Of a DNA stretch of 64,000 bases, positions 1 through 9,278 are shown one piece after another. Within the stretch, counting starts at the first letter, position 1, and the number at the start of each line of letters is the position of its first letter. Location of the stretch: positions 1,654,998 through 1,718,997 of the forward strand of contig NC_049979.1 of the NCBI RefSeq assembly GCF_000003815.2. The letters are read 5' to 3'. Made by a program: the position numbers and the translations under genes. Source of the DNA: Branchiostoma floridae (lineage: Eukaryota > Chordata > Leptocardii > Amphioxiformes > Branchiostomatidae). The notes beneath the pieces are model-generated. The model saw only the letters and a list, made by a program, of their open reading frames with translations, had not been told where the DNA came from and did no database searches.

Positions 1-489
1 GTTTAGAAAAGCCAATGGTCCGTGAAAGATGCAACATGACTTATACCAAGGAGCTTTAAAAGCCATTTTAAAGCTCCTTAACTTGTTTATACATGTTAAG
101 GCTGGACAAATGAAGTCATTTGTTTAACAGACAGCTGGGGTAAAATCTACAAGTAGGTCTTGCTTTTACCAGTAGAGAAATTTTCAATCTTTTTGTTTCA
201 TGTAACGTTATATTTGACAAGTCATGCAGTGTCATTCACAGTTAAAGATATTGGACCTGAAAACAGGAACTTGAGCAATTAAATAATTAATCAACTTGCA
301 CCATCTAAGTTTTTTTAAATTGACAACAAGAAGGAAATGCAGTCTAGAGCATAACCTTGTTTGCAGAAATTAGACAAAGGTATTTAAGTTTTTTGATGAT
401 GTTCTATTTAATATTTATCACCTCTTTTTATTCACCTGTCACGGGCTCTATTGAAAGCAGCCCAATTCAGCTCAATGGACTATCCATAT

Positions 490-618
490 ATATGCAATAT
501 TGGTATTAAAATATGCAATATTGGTATTAAGATATTCAATATTGGTATTAAAATATGCAATATTGGTATTGAAATATGCAATATTGGCATTAAAATATGC
601 AATATTGGTATTAAAATA
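490..618. repeat. About 21-bp tandem repeat, intronic
   Basis: Six to seven imperfect copies of a unit reading ATATGCAATATTGGTATTAA occur in the intron upstream of the first visible exon. The small open frame across it (ICNIGIK repeats) is a by-product. Confidence 0.85.
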
Positions 619-969
619 AATGAAAATAAGTAATTAAGTACAACATGCAATGCGCTTCTTGCGGCCCACCTAATAGTAAATTAATGAATCAGTCAATTAA
701 TCCGAGATTCAATCAAATCGATTAATCTTGGTTAGTGAGAGATTATGTAAACATAGGCAACAGGTAACAACACAATTCTCGGCACCTTGGTAAATGATAA
801 TCATCTTCGGGAGGGACGTAAAACGGGGGTCCCGTGCTCGAGGAGGTGCCTCGACCACGTAAATCAGCCTCATTACCCAACACATTGGGTACCTACTGGC
901 TTGCAAAATACACCAGATGTAATGATAAATAATAATAATACACGTAATTCTGTTGTCTGTTTTTGCCAG

Positions 970-1231
970 TCCCAACACATACAGGATCTTCAATGACACC
1001 ATCCCAGATGCCAGCCTACCCCCCCTGGCCAAGCCACCCCCTCCGGCCAAGCCGACAGGCAGGGAGACGCCCCCCCTGCCCATCAAGAAAGACGGGGAGA
1101 CCCGGGGGAACATGCCCCACCCCCTGGACGTGGGATTCCTTAGGAAGGACCCTCGACTCATCAACGAACCGATCTGCCACGTCAGCACGTGGGACACGGC
1201 ACACATACAGCACCAGTGGTGGCCGGATAAG
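970..1231 (+). CDS. Unidentified gene, first visible exon
   Basis: The acceptor is TTTTTGCCAG at 960-969 and the donor is AAG|GTAGGC. The exon enters with one base completing a codon from an exon outside the window and ends in phase 0. It encodes a Pro/Lys-rich stretch followed by NMPHPLDVGFLRKDPRLINEP and a Trp-rich end (HQWWPDK). Confidence 0.7.
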
Positions 1232-3870
1232 GTAGGCTAATTTTTTTGTTTGTTTTTTTGTTATTAGGTTTGCTGACTACTCTCTCTTGGCAGCCAGGGG
1301 CTGAATTGTGAGGAGCTTACAATAGGCGGAGCTAAATCGCAAGTGTCTGGAGCGAGCTGCCATTTGGTGCAACTCAGGTGACCTCAATACGACAGTTATT
1401 GCCCCAGATGCGGCCAGGGACTGTAGGTTTTTGAACCACTCACACCGCACCATCACACGTGTGGCGGGTTCTTTATCGTGCTCGAGGTGTGGCTCTCCCC
1501 AAACACGGGACCTCCATTTAACGTCCTATCCGAGAGACGGCCCTAGCCGAACCTAGTCCTAACTAGTACTCATTAACAAAGTCATTAGAAACAATTTGTC
1601 ATGTTGAGCATATAGATTTGTCAGTCTGTCAATCAAGGACATCATATTGAAATCATTGAATCATTGACAAACCCATCAACTAGCATTTACCCATTTGTAT
1701 CATCACTTATTGGGACATAACACATATCCAACAAATGACAAGACATCACTCAAATAGGTAAGAAGAACAAATCATCACTGACAGTGACATCAATGTCTCA
1801 ATTTGCCTGACAGGTACCAGATGACACCAGGAAACAGCCGAACTTCGACCCCTCCACGACCCAGAGGGCGGACTACCTGCTGAAGGACGGGACCCCGCCT
1901 GGACAGACCAGACACGCCAGCAACCCTAACATTTCCCCAGCACATGGCATAGGTAAGAACCAGCAACCCCAACACTGTACCTGCACATGGCATAGGTAAG
2001 CATCACACACCAGCAACCCTAACACTGTACCTGCACATGGGATAGGTAAGGGTGGCACCATATATTCCTATTGTGTTCTGACAACGTTATGTTCAGTGGC
2101 ACCCCAACGTTTAACGACACCCTAACATAAGGGTGACAAACACGGGTATTATGTTATAGGTAAGAGCCAGCCTAGCCTGGTATCCAGCCATAATATAGTT
2201 CCTGAGTCTCTTCTCTCCTCTCCACAATTACGTAATTGTGGAGAGGAGAGAAGAGACTCGGGAACTATAGTATGGCTGGATACCAGGCTAGAGCCATCCA
2301 ACATGGGTTAACACTATAGTATCTGCCACCTGTTTTTTGTGGCAATATTTTGTATATCGACTGCTTGACAATTTAAAGTTTATATTCAACAGTTATGACA
2401 ATCATTAACAATAACATTGAAAAAAAATATATGTGCTGAGCTGTTCCTTTTGCTTCCAGCTCCCGTGACGTTTCTGCGCCCGCGGAGCGCGGAGGGGCCG
2501 CGGGTCCTGCTGGAACAGATCTCGTACCAACACCAGTACAACAGCAGGCTGGACCCCAACCAACCAATCAGGGCCAAGGTGAATACACTCTGTCAGACAG
2601 TCATGACTTCAAGTACCAGAGTTACCAACCTAGGATTGATGTGTTCAAAAATTTGTATTTTTCCAGAACTATCGTAGAGTGGAATTTGTTATCACCAAGT
2701 AGAGTAGGGGCCTCTTCTCTGGGTAGTTTTAAAGAACACTAACGTCTTGCAGATAGATGAGCAAAAGGTAGCTGTGACGTTCAGTGTAATATAACCAGCT
2801 GCTGCTGTGTCATGTGCCCCAGTTAAGAATCTTCATTGTAGTCTTTTAATATCGTATCTAAGAGCAAAGTTTTTAGCCTGGAAAGAACTTCAAATTCATA
2901 TGTTGTTCCTTCTCTGTCCCTACAGCGCCATGGCAGTTTTGTGTGGAGCAACTTGAAACCGTCCGTCCCGTCCGAGGTCACGTCAGAGGCCAGCTCGTCC
3001 CACGCCTCATCGCAGGAGGGTTCGCGCCGGTCGTCCGCCGCCCTGGAGGGGCCCAGAGAAGCCCTGGTGCCCGCGGAGGAGCCTGAGGGGAGACTAGAGG
3101 ACACCTGGCACCCGCAGACGCCTGGTGACCAGACTACAGAATCTCCTGCACCACAGGAGCCTAACGCATCCGTCCTTCCTGCACCCAAACCGAAAGCTCT
3201 GACACCGAAAGCCTCCAAACCGACGTCCATCATCCACTCCCCAGAGGCGAAACCTCAGGCAGGGAACGGGCGCTCCCCGGCGGGATCCAAGCCAGGTTCC
3301 GCCGGCGGGTTCTCCACGGGCTCGAAGCCTCTGTCGGCAGGCTCGCAGCATCCGTCCAGAGCGCCGTCAGCAAAGTCGCTCCAGTCCGCCCTAGCGGCCG
3401 GGATGCCGCAGCTGACCAGGGCTCCATCGGGGTCACAGGTCGTGTCGGGGTCACAGGTCGTGTCCGCCCCTACATCCAGGCGGTCGAGCGCCGGGTCCCT
3501 GAGGCCGCCGTCCGACCAGCTGGGCACGCCGGTCAGACTTCCGCCGGGCAAATCCATCCAGGACCTGCAGGGGCCGCTCAAGCTGCAGGTGCCGTCGGGA
3601 ACCACAGGTGAGCCGCAGGTGCCCGCACCTGTGACGTGTGCGTCACCTGGTGGAGCCACGTCGCACGGAGGCAGCCCCACTTCCAAGAGGAACATGACGC
3701 CCGTTGCCACGGAGGTGTTTGCGCCGGCGGATTTGTACCGTCCGATGAACTCCCGTCCCGAGAGCATGAAGTCGTCGCGGAGCAGTGGTCGGGGTTCGCG
3801 GAGAGCACGTGCTTCTCCTGGGTCCGTCCACGCGCAACCGATGTCCGACACACTGCCACCTGTCGGCTGA
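970..3870 (+). CDS. Unidentified chordate gene, last four coding exons (C2orf73-like?)
   Basis: Coding exons are 970-1231, 1814-1952, 2460-2578 and 2926-3870 (stop TGA). Each intron is GT-AG and the phases join cleanly (entry phase 2, then 0, 1, 0), giving about 487 residues; earlier exons lie left of the window. The first three exons carry the conserved-looking part: a proline-rich stretch, then RLINEP, a WWP motif, NFDPSTTQRADYLLKDG, HASNPN and EQISYQHQYNSR. The last exon opens with KRHGSFVW and becomes a Ser/Pro/Gly-rich low-complexity tail with a short internal repeat (SGSQVV twice). No membrane segment or enzyme motif is visible. The NFDP/RADY, HQYNSR and RHGSFVW pattern reminds me of vertebrate C2orf73-type uncharacterised proteins, or of axonemal microtubule-associated proteins, but this is memory only. 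That it is a gene is well supported; the name is not. Confidence 0.75.
1814..1952 (+). CDS. Unidentified gene, second visible exon
   Basis: The exon begins after GCCTGACAG and ends GGCATAG|GTAAG. It encodes VPDDTRKQPNFDPSTTQRAD and continues to HASNPNISPAHGI. Two further copies of its 3' end plus donor follow immediately in the intron. Confidence 0.7.
1914..2050 (+). repeat. Three tandem copies of an exon 3' end plus splice donor
   Basis: The real exon end GCACATGGCATAG|GTAAG (exon ends 1952) is followed by two copies ending at 1995 and 2045, each preceded by a CCAGCAACCC(T/C)AACA stretch. Reading on from the real donor in frame meets a stop just after the second copy, so copies two and three look like non-coding decoys. 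Confidence 0.85.
2173..2290. mobile_element. Palindromic MITE, TAGCCTGG termini, 9-bp target duplication
   Basis: The element is an almost perfect hairpin from TAGCCTGGTATCCAGCC to its reverse complement, centred near 2231. It is flanked by GAGCCAGCC and GAGCCATCC, a 9-bp target duplication with one mismatch. A 9-bp duplication suggests a Mutator-like foldback element; the superfamily call is inference. Relatives lie at 17602-17717 and 55005-55400. Confidence 0.8.
2460..2578 (+). CDS. Unidentified gene, third visible exon
   Basis: The acceptor TTTTGCTTCCAG precedes 2460 and the donor is AAG|GTGAAT. It encodes VTFLRPRSAEGPRVLLEQIS followed by YQHQYNSR. Phases match both neighbouring exons. 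Confidence 0.7.
2926..3870 (+). CDS. Unidentified gene, last exon
   Basis: The acceptor TCTCTGTCCCTACAG precedes 2926. The exon encodes 314 residues and a stop, starting RHGSFVWSNLKPS and continuing as a disordered Ser/Pro/Gly/Ala-rich tail. It is clearly GC-rich compared with the AT-rich flanks, as expected for coding sequence here. The opposite-strand frames over this exon are shadows. Confidence 0.72.
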   Translation, partial: RHGSFVWSNLKPSVPSEVTSEASSSHASSQEGSRRSSAALEGPREALVPAEEPEGRLEDTWHPQTPGDQTTESPAPQEPNASVLPAPKPKALTPKASKPTSIIHSPEAKPQAGNGRSPAGSKPGSAGGFSTGSKPLSAGSQHPSRAPSAKSLQSALAAGMPQLTRAPSGSQVVSGSQVVSAPTSRRSSAGSLRPPSDQLGTPVRLPPGKSIQDLQGPLKLQVPSGTTGEPQVPAPVTCASPGGATSHGGSPTSKRNMTPVATEVFAPADLYRPMNSRPESMKSSRSSGRGSRRARASPGSVHAQPMSDTLPPVG

Positions 3871-4398
3871 ACGATGAACTGCAGAGGGTTTTGGAAAGTA
3901 ATCTTTGAATGGGAGAATGGGACTGAAATATGTACATGTCATCTAACATGAGGCTGGTCACTTTTATTTGGAAAGGCACAAAAGTCTAAACTGCTCCATT
4001 TTGGGAGGCCTACATTTTTTACCTGTATCTGGATATAACAAAAAAGGGTTTCACTAATGGAAGTGTTTTCATTGGTATCATCAAGATGACATTAATTTTT
4101 GGCATAACATTTCTTTGATGAATGATTTTGACAGATATTTGGCTTGGAAAAGTGGTTCCAAATTTTTTGTGTCTTTCCAAGTCTCGTGTGAGCAGTTTTA
4201 TGTTTTACATCCATTGAATTGCCAAATCATTTAAACGAGACACTTTTTTTTACTCTACACCTTAAAAATGCTGTTGTGTCTGTGTTCAATGTCCACAATG
4301 TTACAAAAGTGTTGTGTTCAGTCTGGTGTGATGTTTGTGCCTGTAAATGTGACGCAATTTTTAAAGACTGCATCTTGCTGCTATTTGATATGATATGA
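3871..4398. other. 3' UTR and downstream spacer
   Basis: AT-rich sequence follows the stop of the first gene. It probably holds the 3' UTR, but I see no clear AATAAA. No other gene or repeat was recognised. Confidence 0.4.
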
Positions 4399-4400
4399 TA

Positions 4401-4976
4401 CGAGGGGCGTTCAATAAGTAATAACTCTGACCCACTTTCAGTTGTCTGATCTAGATGAAATTTTGCATGTGTAATGATACATATCCCCATAGTTTATGTT
4501 GCAAAAAAGAGCTCTGAACTAATTGTGGTTTCTGATTTACTGGTGTTTGAACTGAGTTAGGTGTGAAATGGACCAGGTGTGAAATGGAGCCAGTTGAGTG
4601 TCGCGCAGTGATCCGGTTTTTGTATTTGAAAGGACGCACACCAAAGGAGACTTTTGATGAAATGAAGGAAACTTATGGTGATGATGCCCCATCATATGAC
4701 CTTGTAAAACGCTGGCATCCTGAATTCAAACATGGCCGGAAGTCTGTGGAAACAGCTCCCAGACCTGGTCGTTCCTCCTATGCCATTGGTGAGGCATCTG
4801 TTGGAGGACCAACCTGGGGTGTCCTACAAAAACGGTGTCCAGAGCTGCATCAAACGATGGGAGAAATGCATAACTCTGGGTGGTTCCTATGAAGAGAAAG
4901 ACTAATAACTGCCAAGTTTCATTAATCTCCTGCTATGGGAAATGGGTCAGAGTTATTACTTATTGAACGCCCATCG
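4401..4976 (+). mobile_element. Internally deleted mariner-family element
   Basis: 33-bp terminal inverted repeats (4401-4433 and 4944-4976, one mismatch, core GGGCGTTCAATAAGTAATAA) are flanked by TA at 4399-4400 and 4977-4978, the signature of Tc1/mariner insertion. Inside, an open frame at 4563-4892 keeps a SETMAR/Mos1-type N-terminal helix-turn-helix region (RAVIRFLYLKG, APSYDLVKRW, HPEFKHGRKS, PRPGRSS). The catalytic DDD region is missing, so it is a non-autonomous deletion derivative. Confidence 0.88.
4563..4892 (+). pseudogene. Truncated mariner transposase (HTH part only)
   Basis: About 109 codons are open. The first 75 resemble the DNA-binding half of mariner transposases of the SETMAR/GVQW3 kind: an HTH with YGDDAPSYDLVKRWHPEF, then the PRPGR linker. 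The rest, downstream of AIGEASV, is out of register with the family and the catalytic domain is absent. It lies inside the inverted repeats of the 4401-4976 element. Confidence 0.8.
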
Positions 4977-5599
4977 TATAATGATGTACTGACTGCATGG
5001 GCCAAAGTTCAACAATGATAGTAAGAAGTCATTTAGCAACACAAGAGGATACATACAAGTGAAACAATAACGCTAAGAGGTACGTAGCAATACAGTTTTA
5101 TGCTGCTAATATCATCCATGTATAATCAAATTAACCTGAACATTTTCTAGGGCTAACATCATATAATTCAATAAATTGAGATTATCATGTGATAAATTTG
5201 CAAGGAAAAGACCAGCTTTTTTTTAAAGAATAGCTCATATACTTTATTTCTTATGAACAATGCTAAATTGAATGCATCCATATGTACAGAACAACAATAA
5301 AATATATATTACCAGTGAATGCAATCTTTGTAGTTGACTTTTTTTCACAATGTACAAACTTATATACAAATGGTCTGTGACAACATCTCAAGTTGTCATA
5401 TTAATATACAGGACCTGGGAAGCCCAGTAATCAAACTAGAGTGGCTCCCAATCTAATGAGTATAGACATACAGTAACAGAATACTATTCTACAGTTACAT
5501 AGCCCAGCAGGGCTGTTGGGGCATACGAAAAACAGTGTATTCTAATTATATTTCAGCCATACATAGTATGGTGAAATATATTGTATTCGTAATGTTTCT

Positions 5600-6300
5600 T
5601 TCTTTCTTTCTTTCTTTCTCCTGTCAAATCTTCAAAGTGATTCATCTCCGCCGTTCCTGGACCGAAGGACCTGAAATTTGGCACAGGGATAGAATGGGCC
5701 AATACCTTGATGCTTTTTTCTCAGTTTTTTCATATCTGCCTCTAAAATGATTTTATTGAGATTTTTTGGTCAATTTTAGACCAAAACTGTATATTTTGGC
5801 CCCTGTACCCTGGTATTACAACCAAATGAGCTGAAATTTGACAGAGATGTGCCTTGATAATGCCCCCATATAAATTCGATAACACTTTTGGTGTACAGTA
5901 CAACAAAATGCTTATTTTTGCGATTTTTTGACCAATTTTTGACCAAAAAAGGACACTTTTGGCCCCTGTACCCTGGTATTACAACCGAATGAGCTGAAAT
6001 TTGACAGAGATGTGCCTTGATAATGCCCCCATATAAATTCGATAACACTTTTGGTGTACAGTACAACAAAATGCTTATTTTTGCGATTTTTTGACCAATT
6101 TTTGACCAAAAAAGGACACTTTTGGCTCCTGTACCTTGGTATTGCAACCGAATGAGCTGAAATTTGACAGAGATGTGCCTTGATAATCCCTTCATATAAA
6201 TTCAATAACACTTTTGGTGTACAGTGCAACAAAATGCTTATTTTTGCGATTTTTGGCCAATTTTTGACCAAAAAAGGACACTTTTGGCTCCTGTACCCTG
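5600..6300. repeat. 163-bp tandem repeat array
   Basis: The landmark GTACC(C/T)TGGTATT recurs at 5805, 5968, 6131 and 6293 (spacing 163, 163, 162), with near-identical intervening sequence including GCTGAAATTTGACAGAGATG. A more diverged copy lies upstream from about 5640. Minus-strand open frames across it are repeat artefacts. Confidence 0.88.
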
Positions 6301-7615
6301 GTATTACAATTAAATGACCTGAAATTTGGTATAGATAGGCATTAGATACTTGGTAACAAGATTCAAGTAAAATTTTTGACATAAACAACTTTAAAATGAT
6401 TAATTTTGGCACTTTTCTGAGGGGAAATTTGTTTTCTTTTGGCCTCCTGACGTGACCTTCCGTGACCCCGCACAGAGCCACACCTGTGCGCGTCAGCCGG
6501 AGAGTTAATTGAATCAAAGACCTAGCCAATCAGCGAAGAGGAGGCCAAAGGCTAATTAATATTCATAAGCGGGGCCTCATGATCCCGTATATAGCAGTGT
6601 TCCCGCCAGGGGGAGCGAAGCCCGCCTAAGGCTCTCGCATTTTAGACTATTCAGAAGGCTTTATATTGTATCACTTCTTAGGGGCATATCTATGATAATC
6701 GCAGCAGTCACTTAACTTCTCTTCAGGAGTTTAGCGTAACACTATTTCAGGTCAAACCGTCAAAGGCAACTAAAAACAAACTTTAACGTTACTGAGTTCA
6801 ACAGTACTTATAACTTGTTATCCGAAGTTGAAACGCTAGCGATGGTATTTTCGCTGCGCTGTTAGCTCCCTGCGACTGTTGTTGACGGTCTTATAACGGT
6901 ATATTTTGCACCCCTGTACCCTGGTATGAGTAACATTTGGTATAGATAGGCATAAGATAGTTGGTAAAATGATCCAAGTAAAATTTTTGGCATAAAGTAC
7001 TGTAAAAGGCTTAATTACAGCACTTTTTTTAGGGGAAATTGGTTTTCTTTCGTTCTCCATGCCATGACCTTTCGGACGTTCACCCCACAGAGCCGACATC
7101 TGCACCTGCGTCTAGCCGGCAGGAAGAGTTAATTCAATTAATGGTTCAGCCAATCAGCGAAGAGGAAAGCGAAGGCTAATTAATATTCATAAGCGGGACC
7201 ACACAATACGTTAACTTGAAGACTCAGGCCGTACAGACTTCTCGCCAGGATTTTTTCAAAGCGTCGGACAGGGGTCCGGGGGCCGCCGAATGTCCCAGGC
7301 GGGGTCCAGGGGCAGGGCCACTGTGGGGGGGACCCAGGTGGGCGAAGCCCCCCCCGGAAGCTCTTGCATTTTAGGCTATTGAGAAGGCTTCTTTTATCAG
7401 TTTTTTTAGGGCCATATCTACGATAATCGTAGCAGTCACTTACTTCTCTTCAGCAGTTTGACTTTAAAATATTTACCAAGCTCAACAGTATACAAAAATA
7501 TTGTACGGGTTGCCATCATTATTATTATTATTATTATTAGTTGAAGCGCTTATTTATAGCGCTAGTATCTTCGCTGCGCCGTTAGCCGCCGTGCGACTTT
7601 TGTTGACGGTCTGAT
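6293..7615. repeat. Diverged tandem duplication of a 0.6-0.7 kb unit
   Basis: Unit A (about 6293-6897) and unit B (about 6903-7612) share, in order: CCTGTACCCTGGTAT, a GGGGAAATTTG block, CAGCCAATCAGCGAAGAGG, GGCTAATTAATATTCATAAGC, a GCGAAGCC block with CTCTTGCATTTTAGGC, ATAATCG(T/C)AGCAGTCACTTA and GTTGACGGTCT. B carries extra GC-rich sequence at 7255-7355 and an (ATT)n run near 7520. The order suggests a dispersed transposon copied in tandem; the family is unknown. Confidence 0.75.
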
Positions 7616-9106
7616 ATCCCTACGTCGCTGCCTCGCTGATATTCCCACGGACATGTTTCAAGAAAAATACCCAGCAAAAAACGCTGTTCTGCGTCAAATT
7701 CTATTCTATAAAACATGTGGGACTCAGTGTTACAGTCTAAATATTTTGTAGAAGCACCGCTGTAGGAAAGAAGGTCCAAGCAATGTAAAACATCACGTAG
7801 CATGAAGTTCGCTGTCAACTGGCACACAGCACATGACTGTTTGAAACTCTAAGTCTAATCAACAGCCGTGTTTGATTGATAGCCGGCGGTCCTTTGATGA
7901 TGTCGGCGAAAGGTGCGTTAGTTAGAAAATCTGCGTTTAGTTTTGATACGTAATTATAAGTTAGACAGTGGCGAGAATGATTATTTTCTCATCAATATTT
8001 CTCTTCAGAATTATATGAACTTAATTGTACATCTAAACAATTGGCTTACCTGTGCAATGTTTATATGATTAATGATCAGTGTACTGAAATCATGTGTAAC
8101 GTATGGCTCCTAGTCAATAGATCAGCATTTTCTCTATAGTGACCACCTGTCTATAGTGGCCACATTTCCTAGTGCTGTTGTTGTTTGACATAAACTTTGA
8201 ACATTTAAATTGTAAGTAACTTTAAACTGCCAGAGTTTCAGCCCAATAAAACACTCTCAGCGCCAGGGTATGAACAGACTGACCAGACAGACGAAAATAA
8301 ATCCTCGAACAAGGTTCAATCGTATCTTCCGGGTCTGGCAGGACTGAGTTGTTAAACTAAAATAAGAATAGGCTCGATGGCTGATTGCATAGCTTGAAGA
8401 AAACAAACGCTCCTACAGTACCTGCACCTGCTTGATAATTATTAAATCGTTTGCCCTACTTGAATAAAAAAAGTTCACTGCAATAATAAATGTACCCACA
8501 TCACAAGGAGATTATACTTTTTTAAACTTACACCTAGTTATCGTACTGAAAATTGTTAATGACATTACATGAAGTCATTCAACAATTTTCAGTCATGATG
8601 AAAATTTTCTGAATGGAAGGTGTGATTATTGTCATTTTCTGAAAAATAGAAGCAAGCTCTGTCTTTACCTGGAATCAATTCACAATACCAGTCCACTTTG
8701 GGGGATAATGTACTGTTAAGAGGATGTTCCATTTTTGCGCAGGGGTGATTTGGAACAGTCCAATGTTGCGTGGGAAGGGGTATGGCTGAAATATGCTGTA
8801 TTTGCTCTTAAGCAAATGTCGGCCTTTCTAGTCTAAGAAATATCATAGTATTACAGAAATCACGCTTAATGATAATATTAACTTTTTTTCACATCTTGTG
8901 TGTTTTGTAATTTTCGTTCCCCAAACCACCCAGCCAGGCACCGGTATGGAAATATGATCCCCGCTTTGGCAACTACATTGGTTAGTGGGTCCCTGAAAAA
9001 ATATGTCTTCTGACACGTAATATATCTACAAAATGTACATCTGACATTGAGTGGAAGACTTTCTACTCCAATGGCTTGGCTGAGAGTCTATCACAGTTTC
9101 TTGTCT
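7616..9106. other. Intergenic spacer / NOXRED1 3' flank
   Basis: No gene was recognised. A perfect-looking hairpin lies at about 8547-8594 (CTGAAAATTGTT arms). The NOXRED1 3' UTR should occupy the right end on the minus strand, but no polyadenylation signal was obvious. Confidence 0.4.
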
Positions 9107-9278
9107 TCACTGTTTTTTCTGCTTGACCTGTTTGATACCCTTCCAGTAGTAGAACTTGTCGAAGATGGAGACGTACTTCTTGCAGAAAAGGTTCCTGACC
9201 CCCTGGTTCTCCTTAAGACAGCGCGTCAAGGGCGTGTCGTTCTCTGTCACTAGGGAGAGGTCGAATCTGGGGAAGGGT
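9107..9278 (-). CDS. NOXRED1: NOXRED1 exon 6 (last)
   Basis: The acceptor is TTTATTCCCCAG. It encodes PFPRFDLSLVTENDTPLTRC followed by KENQGVRNLFCKKY and a lysine-rich end. The stop is at 9107-9109. Confidence 0.88.

Noticed and set aside
3255-3851. 198-codon minus-strand frame opposite the last exon of the first gene
   Set aside because: A shadow of a GC-rich plus-strand exon that is supported by splice phases.
5776-6529. 139- and 205-codon minus-strand frames
   Set aside because: They translate the 163-bp tandem array and have no codon constraint or domain.
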